Shown here: positions 7,103-15,593 of the stretch, one piece after another
How positions within the stretch are numbered: position 1 is the first letter of the stretch
How the letters are laid out: each line of letters opens with the position of its first letter
The notes under the pieces: generated by a model
Seen by the model: the letters and a program-made list of their open reading frames with translations, nothing else
Told to the model about the DNA's origin: nothing
Database searches by the model: none
From: Allobosea sp. 117
Lineage (GTDB): Bacteria; Pseudomonadota; Alphaproteobacteria; Rhizobiales; Xanthobacteraceae
Length of the DNA stretch: 64,000 nucleotides
Reading direction: 5' to 3'
NCBI RefSeq assembly: GCF_000702305.1
Contig: NZ_JNLC01000001.1
Location: forward strand, 124,001-188,000
Translations under genes and position numbers: made by a program

Positions 7103-10100
7103 TCAGTCGAACCGGCCGGCGGCGTGGGCGAGCAGCGTATAGACCTTGCCAGTGTCGGAGGTGACATAGGTCTTGGCCAGCGCCTGTCCGCGCTCGTCGC
7201 GGGAGACCTGCTCCAGAAGCCGCTCGAACTCGTTGATGTAACGGTCGACCGTCTCGCGGAACTCGGGATCGCGCCGGTATTTGCGCCGGATTTCCTCGAA
7301 GGTCTGCTGGCCCTGCATCGTGTAGAGCCGGCGCGTGAACACGTTGCGCTCGCCGCGCTTGTAGCGCTCCCACAGCTCGACCGCGGTCTCGTGGTCGATC
7401 ATCCGCGCGATGTCCACCGAGAGCGAGTCGAGCGACTCGATGGTGTGCTGCACCGGACGCTCCTGCCCGCCGCCATTGCCACCGCGCTGGGCAGGGCGGG
7501 CGGGCGGCGCCTCGCCATTGTCGGAGGCACGGGCGAGCAGGTCGGAGAGCCAACCGCCGCCGCGCGCTTCGCCTTCCTGGCCGCCGCGCGGGGCAGGGCC
7601 CTGGAAGTCGCGCTCCGGCAGGCTGTCGCGGGGCGGCCGCGCGGGCGGCATGTCGGCCGAGGCCGGACGGTAGGACGGCTCGGGACGGCCATAGCCGCCG
7701 CCGGAGCGCGAGGTTTCCGCCTGCGAGGACGCGGCGCGGCCGCGCGGGGCGGATTCGACGAGGTCGTAGGTGCGGCCGTGGCGCGCCACGATCTCGTTGA
7801 GCTCCGCGAGGGCCTTGATCTGCTCCGCCACCGCGCGGCGCATGGTTGCGGCGCTCGCCTCTGTCTCGGAGGGCAGCTCCAGCACGCCGCGCTTGAGCTC
7901 CTGGCGCGTGGTGGAGAGCACCTGCTGAATCTCGGCGGCCGACGCCTTCATGTCGCGGGTGACTTCGGTGAAGCCCTTGCTGGCCTGTTCCATCAGCGCA
8001 CCGACATCGCCGATCGCCTTCTGGTAGGTCGCATGCAGGGCGGCCGCAGTGCGCTCGCGCTCGGCCTCCGCGGTCGAGCGGATGCGCTCCTGCTGCTCGG
8101 CGAGAGCCTGCGTGGAGTGCTCCGTCGATTCGGCGACGAGGTGGGCGATGTCCTGCGCGCGCTGCTCGGCGTTCTGCAGCGTGTCCTGCAGCAGCGTCGT
8201 GAAGCTGCCGAGCCGGGTGTCCAGCTCGCCGGCCTTCTCGCTCAGCGCATTCGACAAGCTCATGACGTTGTCGCGGCGCTCGCTGAGCGTCGAGTCGATG
8301 CGCTCGTGCGTCGCGCTGAGCGCATCCGCCACGCCGGCGATGACCGAGGCCTGCTCGGTGAAGCGCTGGGTGAGCGAGGCGACGTCCTGCAGCACATTGG
8401 TCGAGACGCCTTGCAGCTCCGCGATCTGGCTCTCCATCCGCTCGGTCGACAGATGCGTCGCGTCCTCGACATTGGCGATGGTGCTGCGGAAGCGGTCCAG
8501 CCGCTCCGACATGGCGCCTTCGATGGTGGCGAGGTTGGCGGTGGCGTCGGTGAGCACCGATTGCAGCCGCTCGTTCATCTCGCCGAGATGCGCCAGCACG
8601 CCGGCGATCTCGCTCTTCAGCGCCTCGTTGGTGGTGGACAGCTCGGCGATGGTGGCGCGGCCGCTGGTCGACAGCGCGGCGACGACGCTGGCGCTCGAGC
8701 CTTCGAGCGCGCCGAGCAGTTCCTCGCCGACGCGGCCGATCTCGCCGGTCGCCTGCGCCGCCGTGTGGTTGATGGCGGAGACGAGGCCCCCGGTGCGGCG
8801 CTCCAGGTTGAAGAGCAGGTCGTCGCTGGCGCGGGCGAGCTCGCTCGCGGCATCGGTCGCGGTCTTCTGGAACACGTCGGCGACGCCGCTGGTGCGTTCC
8901 TGGATGGCGTTGAGCAGATTGTCGCTCATCTGCACGAAATGCTCGGCGCGTCCGCTGGTGGCGATCTCGAAGGACTCGATGACGCCGTTCGAGCGGGTCT
9001 CAAGCGTGTGCAGCAGCTCGTCGCTGGCGCGCATGATGTCGTCGAGCGTCGCCGAACGCGTCTGGTCGAGCGCCTGCAACAGGCTGGCGCGGTGCGTGTC
9101 GATGGCGGAGAGCATGTCGCCGCCGGCGCGGGTGATCTCCGAGGCGATCCCGACGCTGCGGTCGTTGAGCGCGGCGAGGAAGCCGTTGCTGCCCTGATCG
9201 ACGAGTTTGGCCAGATCGGCCGTGCGTGCGTCGAAGGTGGCGGCGACTTCGCCGGCGGTCGTGGTCAGCGAGCGGTTCACGTTCTCGGTAAGCGCCGTCA
9301 GGCTGCGCTCGATCGCGCCGACCTCGCTCTTGAGCTGGCCGCTGAGCGAGCCGATGCGCTGTGTGAGGGCGTCGGCGACGCCGGCGCCGCGGACCTCGAT
9401 GGAGGTCGCAACGCCTTCGAGGCGGCCGATCACCATCTCCTCGAAGCGGCCGACGCGCGCGTCGAGCGTGCCGGCAATCTCGAGGGCGCGGTTGCCGAGG
9501 GTGCGGTCGGCGTGTTCGATGCGCTCGCTCATCGCCTCGGTGACCGCCTTGGCGCGCTCGGAGAAGAAGCCGTCGAGCTGGCTCAGCGAGCGATCCATGG
9601 TGTCGGTCGCCTGCTTGGTGCCGTCGGTCAGGGCGCGGGCGAGTTCCAGCGTGCGATTGGCAAGCGTCTCGTTGAGGCTCTGCACGCGGCGATCGAGCGC
9701 CCCCTCGACATTGCCGAGGCGGGTGTCGAGCGTGGCGGTGATGTCATTGTGCTTGTTCGAGACACGCTCGTCGAAATTGCCGAGGCTGAGCTCGATGCTC
9801 GTCGTCACCGCCTCGACCCGATCGGAGATCTGCTTGGCGAGATCGGCGCCGTGCGTCTTCACCGTGGTGTCGAAGCTGCGCAGGCTCTCGGTGATCTGCT
9901 GGCCGAGCGCGACGGCGTCGACACTGAGGCGCTCGGCGAGCTCGAAGCCGCGCACCGAGATGGTCTCCTCGAACGCCTTCAGGCGGGCGCCGAGCATTTC
10001 CTTCACGGCTTCGCCCTTGGCGCCGATGGTGGTGGCGAGGGTCTCGGCGGTCTCGCGGAACTGATCGGTGACGCGGGTGCCGCGGGTGCCGATCATCTGG

Positions 10101-11944
10101 GCCACCTCGGCGCCGACCTGGGTGATCTGGTCGCTCATGTGGTCGCCCTTGGCGGCGAGATCGAGCGCCCAGCGGTCGGCGGCCTCGGCCAGGGCGTCGT
10201 TGATGCCCTCGCCGGCGCCGGCGAGCTGCTCGGTGACGCGCTGGCCGGTCTCCGCCAGGAGGCGCTCCAGCTCGACGCCTCGCACGGCGACGGTGTCGTA
10301 GATGCGGTTGCCGGTGTCGGCGATGCGGTCGGCGAGGTCGCCGCCGCGCACCGAGATGGTCTCGGCGACCCGGTTGCCGGTCTCCTCGAGCTTGCGCACC
10401 ACGTCGCCGCCGCGCATCGAGAGGTCTAGCGCCAGCGCGTCGCCGGTCCCCTTCAGGGTCTGGTTCATCTCCGTCGCGCGGATCGCGATCTCGTCCGACA
10501 GGCGTGTGCCGGTCTCGACCAGCGCCTGGGTGATCTCGTCGGAGCGGGCGGTCAGCGTCTCGGTCAGGGTCAGGGTGGTGGCAGTGAGCTTGGCACCCAT
10601 CTCGTCGGTGCGGCTGGTCACCACCTCGGAGAGCTCGTCAGCCGTGCGCAGGAGGCGCGTGCTGATCTCGTTGGTGCGGCTCGACAGCGTCTCGGCGAGC
10701 TGCTCGGTGACGCCGGAGAGCTGGCTGCTGATGCCCTCGGTCTGGCGGGTCAGGGTCGAGATCAGGTGCTCGCTGGCGCCGGTCAGGTTGCTGTTCACCT
10801 CGGTGCCGGTCATCTGCAGGCGATCGATGAGATCACCGCCCTTGTCGGTCAGCGCATCGATGATGGTGTCGCCGACGCGGCCGAGCGCGAGGGTGATGTG
10901 CTCGCCCTTCTCGGACAGCGTGTGGGTGACGCGCTCGGTGGCGTCCATGACCGTCGAGCTGATGCGCTCGCTGGCCCCTTCGACTTCCTGCGAGAAGTTG
11001 GCATGCGCGCCGACCAGCGCCTCGCGGATGCTGTCCGCATGGGTCAGGATGACGCCACGCTCGGACTGCAGGGCCTCGATGAGCGAGCGCATGCGGATCT
11101 CGTTCTCCTCATAGGCCCGCTCGAGCACGGAAACCTCGCTGCGCACGATGGCCTCGAGCTCGCTGGCGCGGGCAAAGGTGCGCTCGACGCCCTCGCCCAT
11201 GGCAGCGACCTCGCGGCGAACCGCCTGGCCGATCGAGACCACAGCCTCGGTGGAGACGGTTTCCGGCTCGGCGAGGCGGATCGCGACCTGCGCCATGGAA
11301 CGGGCGACGATCCGCATCTCCTGCGTGCGGGTCACCATGGCGGCGAGGACGAAGAAGAAGATCGGCGGCACGATGAGGCCGGCGGCGACGATCAGCAGGG
11401 CCGGGGACGCGATCAGCTCGTTCATCGGCAGGCCGCGCATCTGGAACTGGGTGGCGGCGATGAAGCCGCCGACCAGCAGCCAGGCGAGCGTGCCACCTGC
11501 GGCGATCAGATAGGGGGTGCGGGACGGACGGCGCTGCAGGGCGGCGAGCAATTGGCCGATTGTCTGGCGGTCGTCATTGGCGGCGCGGCGGCTCGGCGCG
11601 GCGGATGCGTTCGGGCGCTGGGGGGCGTGCGGCTGCGGGCCCTGCTCGGGGGCACGGGCGATCGGACCGAGCTGCGGGCCGACGCTGACCGGTTCCTCGC
11701 CGTGCAAGGGGGCGTTGCGGTCGGCCGACGGCACCGGGGCGGCGAAATCGCCCTCGTCGTCGCCGGCGGGCGAGCGGACCTCGATCCGTGGTGCCCGCGG
11801 TTCCTGGGCCGGAGGGAGATCGAAGCTGTCGCCCTGCGCGTCGTCCTTGGGCGCTGCGCCCAGGTCGAGCTTGAGCGCCTCCTGGATCGCCGACAGTGCG
11901 GCCTCGGTGGGATCCTGCTGAACTTTCTTCGGATTCGTCGCCAT
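7103..11944 (-). CDS. Giant coiled-coil membrane protein, likely growth-pole-ring (GPR/RgsE) scaffold
   Basis: At 1613 residues this is the largest single protein here. Layout: a charged and Pro-rich cytoplasmic N-terminus (1-140), two membrane segments (about 145-165 and 181-203), then about 1150 residues of predicted helix with imperfect 22-residue repeats (for example successive units around SVRGGDLADRIADTGNR and AVRGVELERLLAETGQR), a Pro/Gly/Arg-rich disordered linker (about 1395-1490), and a conserved helical C-terminal domain. The 22/11-residue periodicity is the apolipoprotein-A type. This architecture matches Agrobacterium GPR (about 2100 residues), which forms a ring at the growing pole, and Sinorhizobium RgsE. 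GGAGG lies 9 nt before the ATG. It appears monocistronic. Assignment rests on architecture, not alignment. Confidence 0.7.
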   Translation of the reverse strand: MATNPKKVQQDPTEAALSAIQEALKLDLGAAPKDDAQGDSFDLPPAQEPRAPRIEVRSPAGDDEGDFAAPVPSADRNAPLHGEEPVSVGPQLGPIARAPEQGPQPHAPQRPNASAAPSRRAANDDRQTIGQLLAALQRRPSRTPYLIAAGGTLAWLLVGGFIAATQFQMRGLPMNELIASPALLIVAAGLIVPPIFFFVLAAMVTRTQEMRIVARSMAQVAIRLAEPETVSTEAVVSIGQAVRREVAAMGEGVERTFARASELEAIVRSEVSVLERAYEENEIRMRSLIEALQSERGVILTHADSIREALVGAHANFSQEVEGASERISSTVMDATERVTHTLSEKGEHITLALGRVGDTIIDALTDKGGDLIDRLQMTGTEVNSNLTGASEHLISTLTRQTEGISSQLSGVTEQLAETLSSRTNEISTRLLRTADELSEVVTSRTDEMGAKLTATTLTLTETLTARSDEITQALVETGTRLSDEIAIRATEMNQTLKGTGDALALDLSMRGGDVVRKLEETGNRVAETISVRGGDLADRIADTGNRIYDTVAVRGVELERLLAETGQRVTEQLAGAGEGINDALAEAADRWALDLAAKGDHMSDQITQVGAEVAQMIGTRGTRVTDQFRETAETLATTIGAKGEAVKEMLGARLKAFEETISVRGFELAERLSVDAVALGQQITESLRSFDTTVKTHGADLAKQISDRVEAVTTSIELSLGNFDERVSNKHNDITATLDTRLGNVEGALDRRVQSLNETLANRTLELARALTDGTKQATDTMDRSLSQLDGFFSERAKAVTEAMSERIEHADRTLGNRALEIAGTLDARVGRFEEMVIGRLEGVATSIEVRGAGVADALTQRIGSLSGQLKSEVGAIERSLTALTENVNRSLTTTAGEVAATFDARTADLAKLVDQGSNGFLAALNDRSVGIASEITRAGGDMLSAIDTHRASLLQALDQTRSATLDDIMRASDELLHTLETRSNGVIESFEIATSGRAEHFVQMSDNLLNAIQERTSGVADVFQKTATDAASELARASDDLLFNLERRTGGLVSAINHTAAQATGEIGRVGEELLGALEGSSASVVAALSTSGRATIAELSTTNEALKSEIAGVLAHLGEMNERLQSVLTDATANLATIEGAMSERLDRFRSTIANVEDATHLSTERMESQIAELQGVSTNVLQDVASLTQRFTEQASVIAGVADALSATHERIDSTLSERRDNVMSLSNALSEKAGELDTRLGSFTTLLQDTLQNAEQRAQDIAHLVAESTEHSTQALAEQQERIRSTAEAERERTAAALHATYQKAIGDVGALMEQASKGFTEVTRDMKASAAEIQQVLSTTRQELKRGVLELPSETEASAATMRRAVAEQIKALAELNEIVARHGRTYDLVESAPRGRAASSQAETSRSGGGYGRPEPSYRPASADMPPARPPRDSLPERDFQGPAPRGGQEGEARGGGWLSDLLARASDNGEAPPARPAQRGGNGGGQERPVQHTIESLDSLSVDIARMIDHETAVELWERYKRGERNVFTRRLYTMQGQQTFEEIRRKYRRDPEFRETVDRYINEFERLLEQVSRDERGQALAKTYVTSDTGKVYTLLAHAAGRFD

Positions 11945-12210
11945 TCGCCGTAGCCTCCGGTCCGTACGCTACTCCGACCGGCTCACGCCGTCGGGCCGGG
12001 GTTGCCGCAGTTCATGTTAACCAAGAAACCGCCCAACTCATGTCGAAACGCCACCTGTTGGGATGGCGTCCACAACGGAAGACGCTATTCTCCGCGCGCA
12101 CTTGTGAAGAATATCGGGTCCGCCGCATTTCTTATCCTAAGCCCATGCGGTTTCAAAATGGAACCGGCGTTTCGTAAACGTCTGCCGATATCGTTAACGA
12201 GCTGTTCACC

Positions 12211-12456
12211 ATGTCTCGAAAGGGCACAGTTTCGCCGACGCCGGCCCAGAAGCGGTGGCTCGCGCGGGGCCTGACGCAGGCCGGCGGCAAGCTGCCGCTG
12301 TTCGACGAGGAGGGGCGCGAGGTTCCGAAGCGCACCATTGAGGCCTGTCTTGCGGCCGGCTGGGCCGAGCCATGGGCCCGTAATCCGATCAAGCCGGACT
12401 GGCTGGTGTGCCGCCTGACGCAGAGCGGGCGGGAGGCGATCGGGGGCCGCGAATGA
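12211..12456 (+). CDS. Small conserved hypothetical protein, possible winged-helix fold
   Basis: An 81-residue basic protein (MSRKGTVSPTPAQKRWLARG). The central part, KLPLFDEEGREVPKRTIEACLAAGW, and the C-terminal CRLTQSGREAIGG resemble the recognition helix and wing of small winged-helix domains, where such an RLTxxGR segment often closes the fold. Its stop overlaps the ATG of the next gene (ATGA at 12453-12456), so the two are translationally coupled and the protein probably works with the HPt protein. Coding is supported by the coupling and by GC-rich third positions. The 266-bp stretch upstream (11945-12210) has no gene or clear signal and must carry the promoter. Confidence 0.65.
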   Translation: MSRKGTVSPTPAQKRWLARGLTQAGGKLPLFDEEGREVPKRTIEACLAAGWAEPWARNPIKPDWLVCRLTQSGREAIGGRE

Positions 12457-12821
12457 CCGACGGCATAGACGAACCAGCGATCGACGCGGGTCATCTCGAC
12501 GAGGCGACCGACGGCGACGTCGCGCTGCAGCGTGAGGTGCTGGAGCTGTTCGCGAAACGGGCCGAGCGGCTGGAGATCGCCCTGGGCACTGCCACGGAGC
12601 GGGGCGCACGGCGCGTGGCGGCGCACGAATTGCGGGGAGCCTCGCTCGCCATCGGCGCCCGGCAGGTCGCCACCGCGGCGCAGAAGCTGGAAGAGGCTTG
12701 CCTCGCCGGTTCCGATCCGACGACCACGGCGATGTTCGTCGAGGCCCTGCTCGACGCCAGCCGGACGGCGCGCGCCGAGGCTGTCCGGATGATCGCCGCA
12801 CGGCAAGGCGAGGCAACGTAG
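12453..12821 (+). CDS. Orphan histidine phosphotransfer (HPt) domain protein
   Basis: A 122-residue helical protein with the HPt core AAHELRGASLAIGARQVATA, in which the His is the expected phospho-acceptor and the GA(R/x) turn follows about ten residues later, as in HPt domains; the following helix AAQKLEEACL completes the four-helix bundle. HPt proteins shuttle phosphate between hybrid kinases and response regulators. No kinase or regulator is adjacent, so its partners are unknown; the hybrid kinase CckA about 10 kb away normally uses ChpT, which has a different fold. The ATG at 12453 overlaps the stop of the preceding small gene. HPt assignment is from the motif only. Confidence 0.7.
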   Translation: MTDGIDEPAIDAGHLDEATDGDVALQREVLELFAKRAERLEIALGTATERGARRVAAHELRGASLAIGARQVATAAQKLEEACLAGSDPTTTAMFVEALLDASRTARAEAVRMIAARQGEAT

Positions 12822-12902
12822 CCTCCTCGCTGGCATTCGCCGTCGAGCGCCGCTATCTAGGCTCCACCTTCAAACCTTTCTCAAAACCGGATTCGGAGCG
12901 CC

Positions 12903-13223
12903 ATGCCTCGCATCACCTATATCGACTTCGCTGGCACCTCGCGGACGGTGGAGGCGCAGATCGGCTCAACGGTGATGGAGACGGCGATCCGCAACAATGT
13001 GCCCGGCATCGACGCCGAATGCGGCGGCGCCTGCGCCTGTGCCACCTGCCACGTCTATGTCGACGAGGCATGGCGGGCGAAGACCGGCGAACCCTCCTCC
13101 ATGGAGGAGGACATGCTCGATTTCGCGTCCGACCTGAAGCCGAATTCGCGTCTATCCTGCCAGATCAAGGTGACCGCCGAGCTCGACGGGCTCGTCGTGC
13201 GCACGCCCGAGCATCAGGGCTGA
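12903..13223 (+). CDS. Adrenodoxin-type 2Fe-2S ferredoxin
   Basis: A 106-residue ferredoxin of the ISC/adrenodoxin type. Cluster ligands are Cys40, Cys46, Cys49 in [16 protein letters not shown] and Cys86 in RLSCQI; the spacing C-x5-C-x2-C is standard for this class (Cys44 is an extra cysteine inside the loop). The acidic helix [16 protein letters not shown] is where such ferredoxins dock their reductase. These proteins carry electrons to P450s or to Fe-S cluster assembly. No cognate reductase, P450 or isc gene is nearby. The start ATG at 12903 is directly before the first beta strand ITYIDF. Confidence 0.93.
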   Translation: MPRITYIDFAGTSRTVEAQIGSTVMETAIRNNVPGIDAECGGACACATCHVYVDEAWRAKTGEPSSMEEDMLDFASDLKPNSRLSCQIKVTAELDGLVVRTPEHQG

Positions 13224-13271
13224 TCCCCGGCCATCGTGCTATCCTGCCTCGCGAGCGATGCGCGAGGCGCC

Positions 13272-14453
13272 ATGTTCATCCAGTTCTTCGAGTCGCTGAA
13301 GGCCGCCGGGGTGCCCGTCACCCCGCGCGAATACCTCGTGCTAATGGAGGCGCTGGACCGTGACCTCGCCGGGCGTGACGTCGAGCAGTTCTATTTCCTC
13401 GCCCGCACCACTCTGGTGAAGGACGAGCGCCATCTCGACCGCTTCGACCGGGTGTTCGGTCAGGTCTTCCAAGGGCTCGATCCCGGCGGCGGCGCGGCGG
13501 CATCCGATACGGTCGCGATCCCGGGAGAATGGCTGCGCCGGATGACCGAGCGCTTCCTCACCGAAGAGGAACGACGGCAGATCGAGGCGCTGGGCTGGGA
13601 CGCGCTGATGGAGACGCTGCAAAAGCGGCTCGCCGAACAGGAGGGTCGGCATGAGGGTGGCTCGAAATGGATCGGCACCGGCGGCACCTCGCCCTTCGGC
13701 GCCTATGGCTACAACCCGGAAGGCGTGCGCATCGGGCAGGAGAGCAACCGCAACAACCGCGCCGTGAAGGTCTGGGACAAGCGCGAGTTCCGCGATCTCG
13801 ACGACCGCATCGAGCTCGGCACGCGCAACATCAAGGTGGCCCTCCGGCGGTTGCGCCAGTTCGCCCGCATCGGTGCCGCCGAGGAACTCGATCTCGACGG
13901 GACGGTACGTGCCACCGCCACCAGCGGCTTCCTTAACGTGAAGCTGCGCCCCGAGCGGCGCAACGCGGTGAAGGTGCTGCTGTTCCTCGATGTCGGGGGC
14001 TCGATGGACTGGCATATCCGGCAATGCGAGGAGTTATTCTCCGCCGCCCGCACCGAGTTCAAGCACCTCGAGCATTTCTATTTCCACAACTGCCTCTATG
14101 AGCGGGTGTGGAACGACAACCGGCGGCGCTGGCAGGAATGGACGCCGACCTGGGACGTGCTGCACAAATTCCCGCACGACTGGAAGGTGATCTTCGTCGG
14201 CGACGCGGCGATGAGCCCCTATGAGATCGCCATACCCGGCGGTTCGGTCGAGCACATGAACGAGGAGCCGGGACAGGTTTGGCTGCAGCGCGTCACCACG
14301 GTCTATCCGCACGCCGTGTGGCTGAACCCGCTGCCGCGTGGCGAATGGGGTGAAACCCCGTCCGTCGAGATGGTGCGGAGGCTGTTCGGCGGGCGCATGT
14401 TCCCGCTGACGCTGGAGGGGCTCGACGCGGCGATGCGCGAGCTGCTGCGTTAG
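13272..14453 (+). CDS. CoxE-type VWA-domain protein
   Basis: A 393-residue protein of the CoxE/VWA family. The N-terminal helical part begins MFIQFFESLKAAGVPVTPRE, typical of this group; the VWA domain begins near residue 230 with the metal-site motif LFLDVGGSMDW (a DxGxS form of DxSxS seen in this family) and ends with the acidic/metal loop VGDAAMSPYE. These proteins work as chaperone-like partners of MoxR AAA ATPases in maturing metalloenzymes such as CO dehydrogenase. A MoxR gene of the matching type is at 20190-21035 on the other strand, 5.7 kb away. The ATG at 13272 is preferred over one 36 nt upstream, which lies in the leader. Its TAG is the first part of the repeat element. Confidence 0.88.
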   Translation: MFIQFFESLKAAGVPVTPREYLVLMEALDRDLAGRDVEQFYFLARTTLVKDERHLDRFDRVFGQVFQGLDPGGGAAASDTVAIPGEWLRRMTERFLTEEERRQIEALGWDALMETLQKRLAEQEGRHEGGSKWIGTGGTSPFGAYGYNPEGVRIGQESNRNNRAVKVWDKREFRDLDDRIELGTRNIKVALRRLRQFARIGAAEELDLDGTVRATATSGFLNVKLRPERRNAVKVLLFLDVGGSMDWHIRQCEELFSAARTEFKHLEHFYFHNCLYERVWNDNRRRWQEWTPTWDVLHKFPHDWKVIFVGDAAMSPYEIAIPGGSVEHMNEEPGQVWLQRVTTVYPHAVWLNPLPRGEWGETPSVEMVRRLFGGRMFPLTLEGLDAAMRELLR

Positions 14454-14565
14454 AGCATGTTCCGCGAAAGTTGAGGGACTTTCGCGATGAGAACATGCTC
14501 CAACTTATTGAAAGAGAGCACTTTCCTGTCGATCAGGTGATTCCACCTGATCGGAAAGGGCTCTA
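14451..14565. repeat. 115-bp double-hairpin intergenic repeat, copy 1
   Basis: Two stem-loops in tandem. Stem 1 pairs GAGCATGTTC (14453-14462) plus CGCGAAAG with CTTTCGCG plus GAACATGCTC (14491-14500). Stem 2 pairs GAGCACTTTCC and GATCAGGTG with CACCTGATC and GGAAAGGGCTC (14516-14563). A second copy is at 25484-25598. The element starts with TAG, the stop of the VWA gene, and ends with CTCTA, whose complement TAG is the stop of the convergent YcjF-like gene, so it supplies both stop codons. Similar short palindromic elements are scattered in many Hyphomicrobiales genomes. Confidence 0.88.
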
Positions 14566-15591
14566 CCCCTCGGCCTCTTTCTTGTCGCCGCGCGTGACGA
14601 GGCCGGAGGCGACGTCGCCGATCGCCGGAGCCGGCAGCGCCGCGAAGGGCAGGGGGCGCGTCACTTCGATGGCGGCAAGGCCGAGCCGGGCCGTGAGCAG
14701 GCCGTTCACCACGCCCTCGCCGAGCTTGGCGGAGAGCTTCGCCGCAATGCCCTGCCCGACGAGCTGCTGAATGATGGTGTCGCCCGCCGCCATGCCGCCG
14801 GTGACCGCCAGATGCGCGACCACCTGCCGGAACAGGCGGAACATGCCGAGCGCGCCGGGCCGTCCGCCATAGAGAAGCGCGAGACGCCGCACGAGGCCGA
14901 CGGCGGTGACCAGCACGAAGATCAGGTCGACCGCCGCCCGGGGGCTTACCGCCGTCACCACCGAGACGCGTTTCGCCGCCGTGGAGACGAGCCGTGTCGC
15001 CTCGGCGTCCAGCGGCGCCATGAGGTGCCGCTCGGCGAGACGTACGAGATCGGCGCCGTCGATGATGGCGTCGAGATGCGAGGAAAGGTCGGCGCGGGCG
15101 CGCGCAAGGCGCGGCATGGTGCCGGAGATGGTCAGGAGTTCACGCACCACTCGCTCGGCGCCGGCACGGTCGTCCTTGGCGATGGCGAGAGCGGCGTCCT
15201 CGCGCAGCTTGTTCAGCGTGTTGAGGCGCATGAGGCCGAACAGCTCGCGGCCGAGGATGGCCAGCGCCGCGACGGCGAAGGCGGCGGCGAAGCCGAGCGC
15301 GGTCCAGCCGAGCCAGTCGGCGCGCGCGAACAGGTCCTCGACCAGCTTCGATACCGAGAGACCGATGCCGAGGCTGACGAGACCACCGAGCCCGGTCCAG
15401 AACAGCGCCCCCCAGCGCGAGGTTTTGGGAGGCGGGGCGGGCAGGACGATCGCGTCCGGCCCCTCGGCCGCCTGCGGCGTCGGGATGACGACCACGGCGC
15501 CGCGCGGCGCGCTCACACCCTCCTCGGCCAGAACGACGTCCGGGTCATCGAGCCGGAAAGCCTGCGGGCGGCGCTGGTTTCGTTCGCTCAT
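14563..15591 (-). CDS. YcjF-family (DUF697/TIGR01620) membrane protein
   Basis: A 342-residue protein. Residues 1-75 are polar and Pro-rich; two membrane segments follow (WGALFWTGLGGLVSLGIGL and WLGWTALGFAAAFAVAALAI); the rest is the DUF697 domain with VSPRAAVDLIFVLVTAVGLV and GRPGALGMFRLFRQVVAHL, ending VTRGDKKEAEG. In many proteobacteria ycjF follows ycjX, and the pair is induced by envelope or heat stress; the molecular function is not settled. The ATG at 15591 with AGGTGA just upstream is chosen; a GTG six bases earlier overlaps the ycjX stop and is possible. Its stop codon lies inside the repeat element. Confidence 0.85.
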   Translation of the reverse strand: MSERNQRRPQAFRLDDPDVVLAEEGVSAPRGAVVVIPTPQAAEGPDAIVLPAPPPKTSRWGALFWTGLGGLVSLGIGLSVSKLVEDLFARADWLGWTALGFAAAFAVAALAILGRELFGLMRLNTLNKLREDAALAIAKDDRAGAERVVRELLTISGTMPRLARARADLSSHLDAIIDGADLVRLAERHLMAPLDAEATRLVSTAAKRVSVVTAVSPRAAVDLIFVLVTAVGLVRRLALLYGGRPGALGMFRLFRQVVAHLAVTGGMAAGDTIIQQLVGQGIAAKLSAKLGEGVVNGLLTARLGLAAIEVTRPLPFAALPAPAIGDVASGLVTRGDKKEAEG

Positions 15592-15593
15592 GG

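Noticed and set aside
4870..7167. Open frame of 765 codons on the minus strand opposite mlaF-mlaD-lipoprotein
   Set aside because: Shadow frame across three recognised genes; composition is typical of antisense GC-rich DNA and no motif is present.
7004..10429. Open frame of 1141 codons on the plus strand opposite the GPR-like gene
   Set aside because: It is the antisense of a high-GC coiled-coil gene; its translation is low-complexity (Gly, Asp, Leu, Arg, His) with no domain, and the opposite strand has a clear protein with ribosome-binding site and membrane helices.
14451..14565. Considered whether the repeat is a miniature transposable element with target duplication
   Set aside because: No transposase is present and no flanking direct repeat is evident at either copy; the elements look like palindromic intergenic repeats instead.
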